Shown here: piece after piece, positions 45,491 through 57,214 of the stretch
How the letters are laid out: each line of letters starts with the position of its first letter
Position numbering within the stretch: position 1 is the first letter of the stretch
Origin: Rhizobiales bacterium GAS188
GTDB taxonomy: Bacteria > Pseudomonadota > Alphaproteobacteria > Rhizobiales > Beijerinckiaceae
DNA length: 64,000 bases
Direction: 5' to 3'
Assembly: GCA_900104855.1 (NCBI GenBank)
Contig: FNSS01000001.1
Coordinates: 620,001-684,000 of the forward strand
Made by a program: the position numbers and the translations under genes
Notes under the pieces: model-generated
The model's input: only the letters and a program-made list of their open reading frames with translations
Told to the model about the DNA's origin: nothing
Database searches by the model: none

Positions 45491-46005
45491 GACGGTGCCG
45501 ATCGGCGCAATTGCGTGTCGGGCTCGTCGGACCAGCACCCCTTGGGCAGGCCCACCCATTTGTTGCAGGACGCCATGACCACGAAGGTCTCGCTGCGCGC
45601 GATCTCGCCCGGCTCGCCGACCCTGGGAATGAGCTCGCTCGTCACCCGGTAGAGATCGGCGACATCGTCGGCCACCACCACTTCGGCAATGATGTCGAAG
45701 CGGCCCGTGACCACGGAGGCTGAGGTCACGAAAGGCAGATCGGCAATGCGCTGTGCGATCTCGTGGATGCGGCCCCGCCCCAGGGTGTTGATGCCGACGA
45801 TGGCCGAGATGAGCTCAGGACGGACCGCGAGGTTCAAGAGCCCGACGATCTTGATCAGCTTCCTGTCCACCAGGCCGCGCAGACGCGAGCGTACGGTCGG
45901 CGCCGACACGGCCATCTTCTCGGCGAGCCGACTATGTCCGAGCTGAGCATCCTCGCACAGGAGCTTGACCAGCCGACGGTCCGTCGGGTCGAGGCGTTCC
46001 CTCAC
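45487..46005 (-). CDS. Lrp/AsnC family transcriptional regulator
   Basis: A 172-residue Lrp/AsnC protein. The HTH is in LDPTDRRLVKLLCEDAQLGH and SRLAEKMAVSAPTVRSRLRGL; the C-terminal RAM (ligand) domain has SAIVGINTLGRGRIHEIAQR and VTSASVVTGRFDIIAEVVV. A GTG at 46005 is chosen as start; an ATG 105 bases upstream would read through an AT-rich operator-like tract. It heads the operon with the dehydrogenase and ABC genes and probably controls it in response to the imported amino acid. Confidence 0.92.
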   Translation of the reverse strand: MRERLDPTDRRLVKLLCEDAQLGHSRLAEKMAVSAPTVRSRLRGLVDRKLIKIVGLLNLAVRPELISAIVGINTLGRGRIHEIAQRIADLPFVTSASVVTGRFDIIAEVVVADDVADLYRVTSELIPRVGEPGEIARSETFVVMASCNKWVGLPKGCWSDEPDTQLRRSAPS

Positions 46006-46036
46006 CGGTGAGTCTTTCTCTTTGGAATAAATTGCG

Positions 46037-46052
46037 AGAGAAAATTTCTCTT
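46037..46052. promoter_or_regulatory. AT-rich inverted repeat upstream of lrp-like gene (likely Lrp-type site)
   Basis: AGAGAAAATTTCTCTT is a near-perfect palindrome within an unusually AT-rich stretch (46018-46085) in a GC-rich region, 32 bases upstream of the GTG. Related half-sites (GAAATTTTT, AAAAGAATT) follow. This is the usual form of Lrp/AsnC autoregulatory sites. Confidence 0.6.
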
Positions 46053-46194
46053 GTGAAAAGAATTGTAGAACGAAATTTTTCAAATGGCAAGCTTTAACCC
46101 CATGCTTCACGGCAGAGCCTCGTCGCCAAAAGTCGGGCGAGCCGGAAGCCTTGCGCAGTGACTTCCTGGAAATTTGTCGGAACCGGCTCTCCGT

Positions 46195-46569
46195 TCAGCC
46201 CCACCTCTGCCGCCTTGGGCGCGGCTTTCGCGTGAGGGCGGCGAGCGCCGCTTGGCGCGACCGGGCGGCAAGGCGGAGAAGCTCGTCAGCATCGTCGACG
46301 ATCTCGGCCGGCGCCTCGTAATAGCTCGCCACCGTCACCGATTTCGATCGCCCTGCGTAACTGAAGGGCGCCGCTCCCAATGCTTCGAAGGCAGGCCGGC
46401 TCTCCTCGTTCACGCGCAGATACAGCGAGCCTTTGATGACGAAGGCGAACTGAACGCCGTCGGCGAGGAGCGCTGCGCCGCCGAAGAAGCGGGACACCGT
46501 GATCGTCCCGAGCGAGCCAAGCTGGATCGCAATCTCCAGCGCCCTGGCGCGCGCCGTATCGAGGCTCAT
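46195..46569 (-). CDS. TfoX N-terminal domain protein
   Basis: A 124-residue protein with the TfoX_N pattern: ISRFFGGAALLADGVQFAFV-like VSRFFGGAALLADGVQFAFV, then LYLRVNEESRPAFEALGAAP and FSYAGRSKSVTVASYYEAPA. Stand-alone TfoX_N proteins are common in alphaproteobacteria and their role is not established; the competence function belongs to the longer TfoX of Haemophilus. Its ATG overlaps the SnoaL-like stop by four bases, and both follow a TetR gene, so they form a three-gene operon. Confidence 0.9.
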   Translation of the reverse strand: MSLDTARARALEIAIQLGSLGTITVSRFFGGAALLADGVQFAFVIKGSLYLRVNEESRPAFEALGAAPFSYAGRSKSVTVASYYEAPAEIVDDADELLRLAARSRQAALAALTRKPRPRRQRWG

Positions 46570-46931
46570 CCCAGCCGGTCCTCTCCGGAAGCGTGGAGGA
46601 AACCGGAGACCGCCTGGAGCCGGCCATCCTTGGATAGCGCCCCGAAGCTCGTTCCGGTTTGCAGCACGGCGTCATCCGGGCCATGCAGGGCCCAATGAGC
46701 GAGCGTGCGGTCATGGTAGTGCAGAACCGATCGGATACGGAACCTCCCGCCAGGAACGCTCCGCTGGAAGCCGCCCATATAGTCGGAGAGAGAAGCACGC
46801 CCCTCGAGCAGGCCATTCGGATCGCAATAGGTGACATCGTCAGCGAGACATGTTGCGAGCTCGGCGTCGCGCCGGACGGCATCCAGGGACCAGATCGCGG
46901 AGTAACGCTCCCACAGGGCTTCAGGCGCCAT
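46566..46931 (-). CDS. SnoaL-like / NTF2-fold protein
   Basis: A 121-residue protein with the small cone-shaped NTF2-like fold seen in SnoaL-type proteins: APEALWERYSAIWSLDAVRR, LADDVTYCDPNGLLEGRASL, DYMGGFQRSVPGGRFRIRSV and HYHDRTLAHWALHGPDDAVL. Family members are enzymes or binding proteins with diverse small ligands. The ATG at 46931 (MAPEALWERY) overlaps the end of the TetR gene by 11 bases. Confidence 0.82.
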   Translation of the reverse strand: MAPEALWERYSAIWSLDAVRRDAELATCLADDVTYCDPNGLLEGRASLSDYMGGFQRSVPGGRFRIRSVLHYHDRTLAHWALHGPDDAVLQTGTSFGALSKDGRLQAVSGFLHASGEDRLG

Positions 46932-47508
46932 GCTGTTCCTCCAAAGCATCGAATTCGCTGTTGATGAGACGTTTGAGCGCCGCTTTGTCATGGTGCGCTC
47001 TGATGAGCACGAGGATTCCCTGGTAGAGGGCGAGCAGCCGCGCCGCCGTCAGGTTCGGATCGGATTCGGGCCGGAGAACCCCAGCGGCTCGTGCCGAGGA
47101 AAGACGTTCGACGAAGGTTTCCGACAAGACCTTCAGGCCTTCCCTCACCCCGGCAGGCGGCCTGCCCTCGCCCCCGAACTCGATGGCGGAATTGGTAATC
47201 AGGCAGCCGAAGGACTCACCCCTCGGTTCGCGCAGCAGCGAAAGGAACAAATCGCGCAGGCCGCGCAAGCCTGCGGCCGCGCTCGCATGCTCGGCGATGC
47301 GACGGCGAAGGACCGCGCGGTTGTAATGCGCGAAGGCAGAAGCGAATAATCCGGCCTTGTCGCCGAAACTGTTGTAGATGCTCCCAGCCTTCAGCCCCGT
47401 CGCCTCTTCGAGATCGCGGATCGAGACCGCGGCATAACCCTGGCGCCGGAAGGCATGCATCGCACCCGTCAGCACCACATCTTCGTCGTAAGCGCGTGAA
47501 CGTCCCAT
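46921..47508 (-). CDS. TetR family transcriptional regulator (LmrA/YxaF-like)
   Basis: A 195-residue TetR protein. HTH in FRRQGYAAVSIRDLEEATGL and KAGSIYNSFGDKAGLFASAF; C-terminal domain with GCLITNSAIEFGG, typical of the LmrA/YxaF group. ATG at 47508 (MGRSRAYDEDVV) is preferred to one eight codons earlier. It is first in an operon with SnoaL-like and TfoX-like genes, and an inverted repeat lies just upstream. Confidence 0.92.
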   Translation of the reverse strand: MGRSRAYDEDVVLTGAMHAFRRQGYAAVSIRDLEEATGLKAGSIYNSFGDKAGLFASAFAHYNRAVLRRRIAEHASAAAGLRGLRDLFLSLLREPRGESFGCLITNSAIEFGGEGRPPAGVREGLKVLSETFVERLSSARAAGVLRPESDPNLTAARLLALYQGILVLIRAHHDKAALKRLINSEFDALEEQHGA

Positions 47509-47532
47509 GCGGTTGCCTCGAATCTTGATCAC

Positions 47533-47546
47533 TCATTCTAAAATGA
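47533..47546. promoter_or_regulatory. inverted repeat upstream of TetR gene
   Basis: TCATTCTAAAATGA is a 14-base imperfect palindrome 25 bases upstream of the ATG, in an AT-rich pocket (47530-47565) of otherwise GC-rich sequence. It is a likely autoregulatory operator. Confidence 0.5.
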
Positions 47547-47669
47547 ACGATTTAAAAATGATGTCAAGGCCGCGTGAATGCGCCATCGCGGGCTGCTCCG
47601 CGAGCGTTTCAAAATCTTGCAGCGATGGTTTCGCGTCGCCGCGCTGCTCGAGCGCCGGAGAGCTCTAAA

Positions 47670-48611
47670 CTAAGGCTGCGCCACAAGCGGCTCGCGATAA
47701 ATACCGGTTAGGGCCACGCCGTCGACACCGATCAGGCCTCTGTACATGCCGCTGCCGTTGAACGGCAACGCCACCTCGCCCGCTGCGTCCACGGCGATCA
47801 GGCCGCCCGAGCCGCCCAGCGCGCCGAGCGCGGCCACCACCTGCTCGGCCGCCGTCGCCAAGCTCTCGCCGCCGATGCGCACCCGGCTGGCGATATCATG
47901 GGCGGCCGCGTAGCGCATGAAGAACTCGCCATGCCCGGTCGCCGAGATGGCGCAGTTCTCGTCCGCCCAGGTGCCGGCCCCAAGCACCGCGGTATCCCCG
48001 ACCCGCCCGGGTGCCTTGCCGGTCATCCCGCCAGTCGATGTCGCGGCCGCGAGTTTGCCCGCCGCGTCCCGCGCCACCGCCCCGACCGTCCCGTGCCTGG
48101 CCGCGTCGTCGCGTGTGTCCTCGGCCGTCAGCCGCCGCCGCTCCAGCTCCTCCTGCAGAGCCTTCCAGCGCCACTCGGTGTGGAAATAGGTCGGATCCTC
48201 GAAGGCGACCCCCTGCTCCCGGCAAAAGCTTATCGCCCCCTCGCCGATCAACAGCACATGCTCGGAGCGCTCCATCACCGCCCGGGCTGCAAGCACCGGA
48301 TTGCGCGGCCCCGCGATGCCGGCGACCGCGCCGGCGGCGCGCGTGCTCCCTTCCATCACTGCCGCATCCATCTCGTGCGTGCCGGCCGAGGTATAGACGG
48401 CGCCCCGCGCGGCATTGAATTGTGGATCATCCTCCAGCGCCATCACGGCGGCCGTCACCGCATCCAGCGCCGGGCTCCCGGATTGCAGCACGCGGTATCC
48501 CGCCAGCAACGCCGTGCGCAGCCCGGCACGGAATTCGGCCGCGGCCTCGGCAGTCATAGCCTCTCGCCGCCGCACCCCGGCGCCGCCGTGAATAGCCAAT
48601 GAATATCTCAT
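47670..48611 (-). CDS. isoaspartyl peptidase / L-asparaginase (IaaA type)
   Basis: A 313-residue N-terminal-nucleophile hydrolase that removes isoaspartyl residues from peptides and hydrolyses asparagine. The precursor is cut before the catalytic threonine, Thr175 in RHGTVGAVARDAAGK; the second half has the substrate site GGMTGKAPGRVGDTAVLGAG. It starts MRYSLAIHGGAG at 48611 (an in-frame GTG precedes). It is the last gene of a gsiABCD-like operon, echoing the E. coli iaaA-gsiABCD cluster but with iaaA moved to the end. Confidence 0.94.
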   Translation of the reverse strand: MRYSLAIHGGAGVRRREAMTAEAAAEFRAGLRTALLAGYRVLQSGSPALDAVTAAVMALEDDPQFNAARGAVYTSAGTHEMDAAVMEGSTRAAGAVAGIAGPRNPVLAARAVMERSEHVLLIGEGAISFCREQGVAFEDPTYFHTEWRWKALQEELERRRLTAEDTRDDAARHGTVGAVARDAAGKLAAATSTGGMTGKAPGRVGDTAVLGAGTWADENCAISATGHGEFFMRYAAAHDIASRVRIGGESLATAAEQVVAALGALGGSGGLIAVDAAGEVALPFNGSGMYRGLIGVDGVALTGIYREPLVAQP

Positions 48612-48674
48612 CACGATAAGCTCATATCGGCATTCTCATCAGATCGTCAGCCCAACGCCGCGGACGAGCCTTCA

Positions 48675-49544
48675 TCAACGTAGCTTCTGATCGAGCGCGT
48701 CGCGCAGCCCGTCGCCGAGCAGGTTGAACGCCAGCACGGTCACGAAAATGGCTATGCCCGGAAACAGTGTCAAATGATCAGCGACGCCGAGATAGCTGCG
48801 CCCGTCGGAGAGCATCGCGCCCCATTCGGGGCTCGGCGGCTGGGCGCCCAGGCCGATGAAGCTCAGCGCCGCCGCGGTCAGGATCGAGGTGCCGATACGC
48901 AAGGTGAGATAGACGATCACGCCCGGCAAGGTCCCCGGAAGGATATGATGGAGGATGAGCGGCAAGCGGCGCACGCCGATGCTGCGCGCCGCCTGCACAT
49001 AGACGGTCTGCTTCAGCGCGAGCGTCGTGCCGCGCACCAGCCGCGCGAACACGGGCATGCTGAACACCGCGATCGCGTAGACCACGTTCGAAATGCCCGG
49101 GCCGAGCACCGCCACCACGGCGATCGCCAAGAGGATGCCGGGAAAGGCCAGCAGGACATCGCAAAAGCGCATGACGACGCTGTCCACCCAGCCGCCGACG
49201 AAGCCGCTCACGAGGCCGAGCGTTATGCCAGTGAAGCAACCCAGGACCACGGATACGAATCCCACCGTCAGCGATACTCGCCCGCCCCATATGATGCGGC
49301 TGAATATGTCGCGCCCGAATACGTCGGTGCCGGCGAAATGGGCGAGCGAGGGCCCCGACAGCACGTTGTCGTAATCGGGGGTCGTCGCGTCATAGGGCGC
49401 TATCCACGGCGCCAGCACGGCCGCCAGGATCAATAGCAGGAGCACAATGCCCGCGAGCAGCGGAATGCGCTTGCGCCGGAAGCGCCGCGCGAACTCGCCG
49501 AGCGGAGAGCTGATCTGGACGGTCCGGATCGCGATTTCGCTCAT
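48675..49544 (-). CDS. peptide ABC transporter permease (GsiD/DppC-like)
   Basis: A 289-residue inner-membrane permease with the DppC N-terminal segment ([20 protein letters not shown]) and BPD_transp_1 domain. The periplasmic loop [20 protein letters not shown] is typical of DppC-type proteins; the EAA-like loop includes [20 protein letters not shown]. Start ATG at 49544 overlaps the GsiC-like stop by four bases. Probably imports glutathione or other short peptides with the neighbouring proteins. Confidence 0.93.
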   Translation of the reverse strand: MSEIAIRTVQISSPLGEFARRFRRKRIPLLAGIVLLLLILAAVLAPWIAPYDATTPDYDNVLSGPSLAHFAGTDVFGRDIFSRIIWGGRVSLTVGFVSVVLGCFTGITLGLVSGFVGGWVDSVVMRFCDVLLAFPGILLAIAVVAVLGPGISNVVYAIAVFSMPVFARLVRGTTLALKQTVYVQAARSIGVRRLPLILHHILPGTLPGVIVYLTLRIGTSILTAAALSFIGLGAQPPSPEWGAMLSDGRSYLGVADHLTLFPGIAIFVTVLAFNLLGDGLRDALDQKLR

Positions 49545-50461
49545 CGCAGACGGATCTCCGGATTGAGCACGGCATAGAGGAGGTCGACGATCAGGTTGAT
49601 CAGCACGAACTCCGTCGAGAAGAGGAGGATTTCCGCCTGGATCACCGGATAGTCGCGAAACGAAACCGAATCGACCAGCAGCCGCCCGAGCCCCGGCCAG
49701 GAGAACACGCTTTCGACCACGATGGAGCCGCCGAGCAGGAAGCCGAATTCCAATCCGATCAAGGTCACGACCGGAATCAGTGCATTGCGTAATGTGTGCT
49801 TCCAAATCACGTCCCGCTCGGCCACTCCCTTCGAGCGCGCCGTGCGCACATAGTCCTCGGCGGCAACCTCGACATAGGCCGAGCGGGTGAACCGCGCCAG
49901 CACCGCCGCAACGCCGGCGCCAAGCGTGATCGAGGGCAGAATGAAGCTCCGCCAATCGTCATAGCCGCCGGTCGGCAACCAGCCGAGCCGCACCGAGAAC
50001 AGGTCGATCAGGAGCAGCCCCAGCCAAAAGCCCGGAAACGACACGCCGGAGACTGCGAGCGCCATGACGGCCTGGTCCTGCCACTGGCCGCGTTCTACGC
50101 CGGAGATCACGCCCATCACCAGCCCCGCGAGCGTCGACCAGCCCATGGCGACGAGCGTCAGCCACAGCGTCGGCATGAAGCGCGCCCCGATCTCGGTCAC
50201 CACCGGCTGGCGCGTCTTGGCCGAGCGGCCGAAATCGCCGCGCAGGGTCTGGCCGAGATAATGCGCGTATTGCCGCCAGAGCGAGCCTTCGAGGCCCATT
50301 TCGGCCCGGACGGCCCCCACGTCCTCCACGGTCGCGTCCGGCCCCGCCACCAGCCGCGCCGGATCGCCCGGCAGCAGGCGCACGAAGCCGAACACGAACA
50401 CCGACACAGCGAGGAGAACGATCACGGTGCCGGCCAGCCGGCGCATGATGAACGCGAACAT
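49541..50461 (-). CDS. peptide ABC transporter permease (GsiC/DppB-like)
   Basis: A 306-residue permease. It starts [20 protein letters not shown], has the characteristic [20 protein letters not shown] stretch and the EAA loop [20 protein letters not shown] with [20 protein letters not shown]. Translationally coupled to the GsiD-like gene and 30 bases after the binding-protein gene. Confidence 0.93.
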   Translation of the reverse strand: MFAFIMRRLAGTVIVLLAVSVFVFGFVRLLPGDPARLVAGPDATVEDVGAVRAEMGLEGSLWRQYAHYLGQTLRGDFGRSAKTRQPVVTEIGARFMPTLWLTLVAMGWSTLAGLVMGVISGVERGQWQDQAVMALAVSGVSFPGFWLGLLLIDLFSVRLGWLPTGGYDDWRSFILPSITLGAGVAAVLARFTRSAYVEVAAEDYVRTARSKGVAERDVIWKHTLRNALIPVVTLIGLEFGFLLGGSIVVESVFSWPGLGRLLVDSVSFRDYPVIQAEILLFSTEFVLINLIVDLLYAVLNPEIRLR

Positions 50462-50491
50462 CCGGCCAGGCCGAAGCGGTGGCGCCTGCCG

Positions 50492-52021
50492 TCAGTCGAG
50501 TGCAGCCTCTTCGGTCAATAGCCCTTGATCCGGCATGTAGTAGACGCCCGAGAGCTTCTTCGATTCGCCCGCGATGAGCTCGTCGACGCTCAGGAACACC
50601 CAGGGAGCGTCCTTCCAGATCACTTTTTGCGCCTGGGCGTAAGCCGCCGCTCGCTTTGCCGGATCGGCGCTCGCCAACCCCGCCGCGATCGCGTCATCGG
50701 CTGCGGCCGAATGGTAATAGGCGGTGTTGAACAGGTTCGGCGGGAAGGACTTGCTGTACAGAAGCGGCCGCAGACCCCAATCCGCATCGCCGGTAGAGGA
50801 CGACCAGCCGGAGTAGTCCATCTGCATCGTGGCATCTTCCGGCTTCTGCACATTGAACAGCTTCGCGGTCCTGACCCCCGCTTCCAGCGGCAGGACGGTC
50901 GCCTTGACGCCAACCGCCGCGAATTGTTGCTGCAGGAATTCCATCGACCGCTTGGCAAGGGTCGATGTCGCACCCCAAAGCTCGACGCTGAATCCGTCTG
51001 GGTAGCCGGCTTCAGCCAGCAGCGCCTTGGCTTTTGCCGGGTCATATGGCCACACACCTTGCTTCGAGTAGAAGCCCAGCTGGGGCGGGATCGGCGCGTC
51101 GAGAGGCGCCGCATAGCCGCTGAACACGATCTTCACGAATGCAGTCTTGTCCACGGCATAGTTCAGCGCCTCGCGCACCCGCAGGTCGTCGAACGGCTTC
51201 TTCATGGTGTTGAGCGCAACGTAGCGCGCGACGATCGAGGGCGAGATCACCACCTGCAGCGTCGGGATCGCCTGCGCGGCCTTCACCAGCTCGGACGGCA
51301 GAGGAGCGATGAACTGCGCCTCGCCGGTCTGCAGCATGGCGAAGCGCGAGCCGCTTTCGGGCACGGCCTTGAAGGTGATGCTGTCCACTTTCGGCAGTCC
51401 CGGCTTCCAATACGCCTCGTTCTTCGTCGTCTTCACCGTATCGGCTGCAAAGCTCACGAATTTGAATGGCCCCGTGCCGACGGGGTGCGTCGCGATGTCC
51501 TTGCCGTACTGCGCCAACGCCTTCGGGCTGATGATGAACGTGCCGGGATGGGCCATGTTGTTGACGAAGGCGCCGAAGGGCTGCGACAGCGCGATCTTCA
51601 CCGTGTACGGATCCAGCACATCGACATGCGAGATCATCGAGACGAGGCTGCGACGGGACAGGTGGTTCTCCGGGTTCATCACCCGCTCGAGACTTATCTT
51701 CACGGCGTCGGCGTCGAACGGCGTGCCGTCATGGAAGACGACGCCATGCCGCAAGTGGAAAACGAACTCGGTCGCGGTCTCGTCGGAATCGACCTTCTCC
51801 GCCAGGGCCGGCACCAGCTTCATCTCCTTGTCGAAGCCGAACAACCCCTGGTACATTGTCCGCTCGACCGACTGCGACAACGTATCGTTGGTGTTCGCGG
51901 GGTCGAGGTGCGGCATGTTGGAATCAACCCCGATCACCAGATCCTTGGCCGCCAAGGCCGGCGTCGCACCGAGGAGCGCAAGCACCGCTCCGAGCATCAT
52001 CCGAGGCAAAAGCTGAGACAT
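50492..52021 (-). CDS. peptide ABC transporter substrate-binding protein (GsiB/DppA-like)
   Basis: A 509-residue family 5 solute-binding protein. Signal peptide MSQLLPRMMLGAVLALLGAT, cleavage near ALA|AK (residue 25). The mature part has DLVIGVDSNMPHLDPANTND, TEFVFHLRHGVVFHDGTPFD (family signature) and VREALNYAVDKTAFVKIVFS. No lipobox Cys, so a soluble periplasmic protein. The gene context suggests glutathione or small peptides; the ligand is unproven. Confidence 0.93.
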   Translation of the reverse strand: MSQLLPRMMLGAVLALLGATPALAAKDLVIGVDSNMPHLDPANTNDTLSQSVERTMYQGLFGFDKEMKLVPALAEKVDSDETATEFVFHLRHGVVFHDGTPFDADAVKISLERVMNPENHLSRRSLVSMISHVDVLDPYTVKIALSQPFGAFVNNMAHPGTFIISPKALAQYGKDIATHPVGTGPFKFVSFAADTVKTTKNEAYWKPGLPKVDSITFKAVPESGSRFAMLQTGEAQFIAPLPSELVKAAQAIPTLQVVISPSIVARYVALNTMKKPFDDLRVREALNYAVDKTAFVKIVFSGYAAPLDAPIPPQLGFYSKQGVWPYDPAKAKALLAEAGYPDGFSVELWGATSTLAKRSMEFLQQQFAAVGVKATVLPLEAGVRTAKLFNVQKPEDATMQMDYSGWSSSTGDADWGLRPLLYSKSFPPNLFNTAYYHSAAADDAIAAGLASADPAKRAAAYAQAQKVIWKDAPWVFLSVDELIAGESKKLSGVYYMPDQGLLTEEAALD

Positions 52022-52139
52022 CTTGCGGCTCCTTGTCGTTCATGGGCGCCGTCATCTTGGGCGCCAGCCGATCTTCGCTACGCCGAACTCATCTCATAGC
52101 GCCCCGTGCGCCCAACTGGAAGCTCGCGACGTCGAGGCG

Positions 52140-54023
<1,884 letters not shown>

Positions 54024-54100
54024 GCCGAAACGGCGGCAGGCGCCGCCCTGATGAGGATTCTCGGCGATCCCGGCGGCTGAGTTCGCGTCGGTCCTGCTGG

Positions 54101-55750
54101 CTAGCCCGCAGCCTGGCCGATGCCGACCGGCTTCGGCAGGATGGCAGCGACACTGGTGTGGACCAGGATGAACTGGGGTCCGGGCGCCGCGAGCGCCGCA
54201 GTCAACCGATCGAGCTGCGCCAGTTCGTCGATGCGCGTCACCTCGAAGCCAAAGGCCTTGGCGATCAGCGCGAAATCCGGATTGGCGAAGCTCGTGCCGA
54301 TGGTGCGGCCCGGATATTCGCGCTCCTGATGGATGCGGATCGAGCCATAGATGTGGTTCTCGGACAAGATCACCTTGATCGGCAGCTTGCGCTCGATGGC
54401 GACCGCGAGCTCGTTGCCCGTCATCAGGAAGCCGCCATCGCCAACGAAGCAGACGACCGGCGCGCCAGGAATGCGCAGAGCGGCCGCGACGGCGGCTGGG
54501 ACGCCAAAGCCCATGGCGCCCGAGATCGGCGCCAGCAAGCGCTGCGGCGGCTTGAAGGGAATGACCCGATAGGCGGGAGCCGCGAAGCTGCCAGCATCCA
54601 GAGTGACGATCGCATTGTCGGCGAGGTTGCGGCCGACATGGTCGACGATGCTCTCGAATGGCACGCCGTCATCGGCCGCCACGACGCGCGGCGTGGCAAT
54701 CCTGCGCTGCTCGGCCTTCAAGCGATCGATCCAACCATCCCGGTGCTCGGGAGGCGCCAGCTCGGGCTTGCCGAGGGCCGTGATCAGGGTCGCGGCATCA
54801 CAAGCAATTGCAAGATCGGCGGCGAAATGCGTGCCGATCATGCTCTGATCCGGATAGACATGCACGAGCTGCATCTGGGGCCGCACCAGGCGGGGGAAGG
54901 TATAGCCCTGGGTGGTGATGTCGCTCAGGCGGGCGCCCAACACCAGCACGAGATCGCTGTCGCGATAGACCGCCATCTGCGCTTCGGGATTGGCGAGCCC
55001 CAAATCGCCGACGTACAGTCGATGATCATTGGGGAAGAGATCCTGGTTGCGGAAGGAGACCGCCGTCGGGACATGCCAGCTTGTGAGGAAGTCCGCCAAG
55101 GCCTCTCGGCCGCCGGGCCGATCGAGATTGCCGCCGGCGATGACCAATGGCCGTTCGGCATGCGCCAGCAGCTGCCGCAAGCTGGCGACATCGTCGGGAT
55201 GGGGTGCGGCGCGCGGCTTCGATTGCGGCCTCACCACCTCTGAGCGCGAGGCAGCGGTGAGCACATCTTCGGGGACCGCAATCACCACCGGACCCGGATG
55301 ACCTGTGGTCGCGACCTGGATGGCCCGCAGGATCGTTTCGCCGACGCGATCGGGGTCGGTGACTTCGGCCACCCATTTGGCGATCGAGCCAAACATCTTG
55401 CCGTAGTCGATCTCCTGGAAGGAGTTGCGGCGCAGGTCGCGAACCGGGACTTGCCCGATGATCAGGACGAACGGAACGCTGTCCTGCTCGGCAGTGTGAA
55501 CCGCGATCGCCGCATTGCTGGCGCCGGGGCCGCGGCTGACGCAGGCGATGCCGGGGCGACCCGTGAGACGCGCATCGGCGAGCGCCATGAAGCCCGCCCC
55601 GGATTCATGGCGGCAGACCACCGTGTCGATGTCGCCGCGACCATAGAGGGCGTCGAGAAGACCGAGATAGCTTTCGCCGGGGACGCAGAAGACCCTGTCG
55701 ATCCCGTTTGCGACGAGGCTGTCGACGATGATCTCACCTGCGGTCGCCAT
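54101..55750 (-). CDS. thiamine diphosphate-dependent enzyme (acetolactate synthase-like)
   Basis: A 549-residue protein with the three domains of the ThDP-binding family. The N-terminal PYR domain has [17 protein letters not shown] and [17 protein letters not shown] with the catalytic Glu; the middle domain includes [20 protein letters not shown]; the C-terminal PP domain has [20 protein letters not shown] and the metal Asn in [10 protein letters not shown]. This is close to acetolactate synthase large subunit-like proteins of unassigned substrate; no small subunit gene is adjacent. ATG at 55750 ([12 protein letters not shown]) is preferred, with GAGGGCAGG upstream. Confidence 0.9.
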   Translation of the reverse strand: MATAGEIIVDSLVANGIDRVFCVPGESYLGLLDALYGRGDIDTVVCRHESGAGFMALADARLTGRPGIACVSRGPGASNAAIAVHTAEQDSVPFVLIIGQVPVRDLRRNSFQEIDYGKMFGSIAKWVAEVTDPDRVGETILRAIQVATTGHPGPVVIAVPEDVLTAASRSEVVRPQSKPRAAPHPDDVASLRQLLAHAERPLVIAGGNLDRPGGREALADFLTSWHVPTAVSFRNQDLFPNDHRLYVGDLGLANPEAQMAVYRDSDLVLVLGARLSDITTQGYTFPRLVRPQMQLVHVYPDQSMIGTHFAADLAIACDAATLITALGKPELAPPEHRDGWIDRLKAEQRRIATPRVVAADDGVPFESIVDHVGRNLADNAIVTLDAGSFAAPAYRVIPFKPPQRLLAPISGAMGFGVPAAVAAALRIPGAPVVCFVGDGGFLMTGNELAVAIERKLPIKVILSENHIYGSIRIHQEREYPGRTIGTSFANPDFALIAKAFGFEVTRIDELAQLDRLTAALAAPGPQFILVHTSVAAILPKPVGIGQAAG

Positions 55751-55801
55751 CCTGCCCTCGCGATTCATTCAGGCTGCCCTCGGCGATCCACGCAACAGCT
55801 T

Positions 55802-56743
55802 CTATCGTTCCGATTGCTCGTCGGTCTTTGCAAGACGCACCAGGAACTGCGGCTTGCGGGAATGCCGTTTCTTGATGGCGGTGAGGCGCCGGGCATAATC
55901 TGCCGCCATGCCGCGTTCTTCGGCGAGGAGCCGTAAATCGGCGAGAAGCCCAACGGCCTTGTCATAGCCCGCCGTGTTGCGGTACGCGATCTCGGCCTCG
56001 ACCTCGTCCCAGACGCTGTCACCGCGTTGCGCCAGGGCATCGAGACGCGGCCGACGAGCCTTCTTGATCTCCTCGACGGCGGCGCGCTCATGGGCGAGGC
56101 GGATCGCCTCGGCACGGGCCCGCAGCTCGCCGACGGTCCTGGGCGCGGCGGGCGAGCGCTCGGCTGCGGCCTCGACGAGATCCGGGTCGAGGCCGAAGAA
56201 CGCCGCGAAGGCTTCGAGCGAAGCCGTCAGCGGCCCGATCCCTGGCATCGGCTCCGGCTCGTCCGGCCCGAACATGTCGCCCTCGACCTCGGTCAGCCAG
56301 AGGAGATAGAAGAGCCGAAGATCGCCCGCCAGCAGCTCGCCCCGAAGCGGCGCCAACCCGGCGAGCCGCCTCGAATCATCTTGCCAATCCTCGAGGTCCA
56401 GCTCGTCGCGTGCGATGTCGAGGATCAGATTCTCGCCGGCAACCCGGAGCTCGGCGCATTCGACCTTGTCGAGAAGGGTCTCGAGACGAGCGCGATCGAA
56501 AAGCCGCTTTGGCAGGCGGATCATCAGCCGGCGCGAGCCCCAATTCGCCAGATAGAGATGCAGGTCGAACCAGCGCTCCATGAGCTTTGCCGGATCGCCC
56601 CCGAAGTCGCCAAAGTTATAGGAGTTGATGAAGCTCGTGGCGGTGACCTTCGCCCGCGACGACAATGCCCGGAGCGCCTCCCGGTCCGCCGCGCTGAGCG
56701 GGCGATCGACCGCCCGGAATTCGAAATACTGGTACTCGCTCAT
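55802..56743 (-). CDS. conserved hypothetical protein starting MSEYQYFEF
   Basis: A 313-residue soluble protein. The N-terminal part MSEYQYFEFRAVDRPLSAAD, ALSSRAKVTATSFINSYNFG and FDLHLYLANWGSRRLMIRLP is a pattern I associate with a conserved uncharacterised family scattered in bacteria; the C-terminal third is helical and charged (ARAEAIRLAHERAAVEEIKK, RHSRKPQFLVRLAKT). No catalytic motif is evident. ATG at 56743 is preferred to one seven codons upstream because it gives the family N-terminus. The 5' end faces a toxin-antitoxin promoter. Confidence 0.78.
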   Translation of the reverse strand: MSEYQYFEFRAVDRPLSAADREALRALSSRAKVTATSFINSYNFGDFGGDPAKLMERWFDLHLYLANWGSRRLMIRLPKRLFDRARLETLLDKVECAELRVAGENLILDIARDELDLEDWQDDSRRLAGLAPLRGELLAGDLRLFYLLWLTEVEGDMFGPDEPEPMPGIGPLTASLEAFAAFFGLDPDLVEAAAERSPAAPRTVGELRARAEAIRLAHERAAVEEIKKARRPRLDALAQRGDSVWDEVEAEIAYRNTAGYDKAVGLLADLRLLAEERGMAADYARRLTAIKKRHSRKPQFLVRLAKTDEQSER

Positions 56744-56868
56744 CGCTGAATCCGCGGTAGCCATGCCGGTGACAGTTGATTACCGCAGAGTACAGCCGGT
56801 GGCCATGACGGACTGAATGCAAATGCAGATTCCTGGGGAAATCGCTGGCCAATACAGGCTCGCCAAAA

Positions 56869-56906
56869 TTGACGGACATGCTCCCGTACGTATATAGTCC
56901 GTACGG
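56869..56906 (+). promoter_or_regulatory. promoter with CCGTACG operator repeats for the DUF1778-GNAT module
   Basis: TTGACG (56869-56874) and, 16 bases on, TATATA (56891-56896) form a strong promoter. CCGTACG (56884-56890) and CCGTACGG (56899-56906) repeat on either side of the -10 with 15-base spacing, and each is itself palindromic. This arrangement fits autorepression by the antitoxin. Confidence 0.75.
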
Positions 56907-56930
56907 CACCTCAAAATTATGGAGAGCGGT

Positions 56931-57209
56931 ATGCCGGCGACCCGCCCAGCCCGCGAAGACAGAATCGAGTTGCGGGCGACCAAGGAAGAGAAGCGCGTCC
57001 TGGCGACGGCCGCGGCCTATGAGCGGCTGGACGTGACCAGTTTCATCATGCGCAACGTGCTACCTGCCGCGCGCGCAGTGGTGGACCGCGCCGAACGCAT
57101 TGTGCTTGGCGAGCGCGACACCATGCGGGTGATCGAGCTTCTGGAGAACCCGCCCAAGCCGCCGCCCGCTCTCATGGCTGCCGCAAGACGCCGCGCCACT
57201 CGGGCATAG
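56931..57209 (+). CDS. DUF1778 family antitoxin
   Basis: A 92-residue DUF1778 (TacA/AtaR-type) antitoxin. The N-terminal ribbon-helix-helix is in REDRIELRATKEEKRVLATA and AYERLDVTSFIMRNVLPAAR; the C-terminal tail (ERDTMRVIELLENPPKPPPA) would wrap the toxin. ATG at 56931 is chosen over 56919 because GGAG stands six bases upstream. Five bases separate it from the GNAT toxin gene. Confidence 0.92.
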   Translation: MPATRPAREDRIELRATKEEKRVLATAAAYERLDVTSFIMRNVLPAARAVVDRAERIVLGERDTMRVIELLENPPKPPPALMAAARRRATRA

Positions 57210-57214
57210 CTGCG

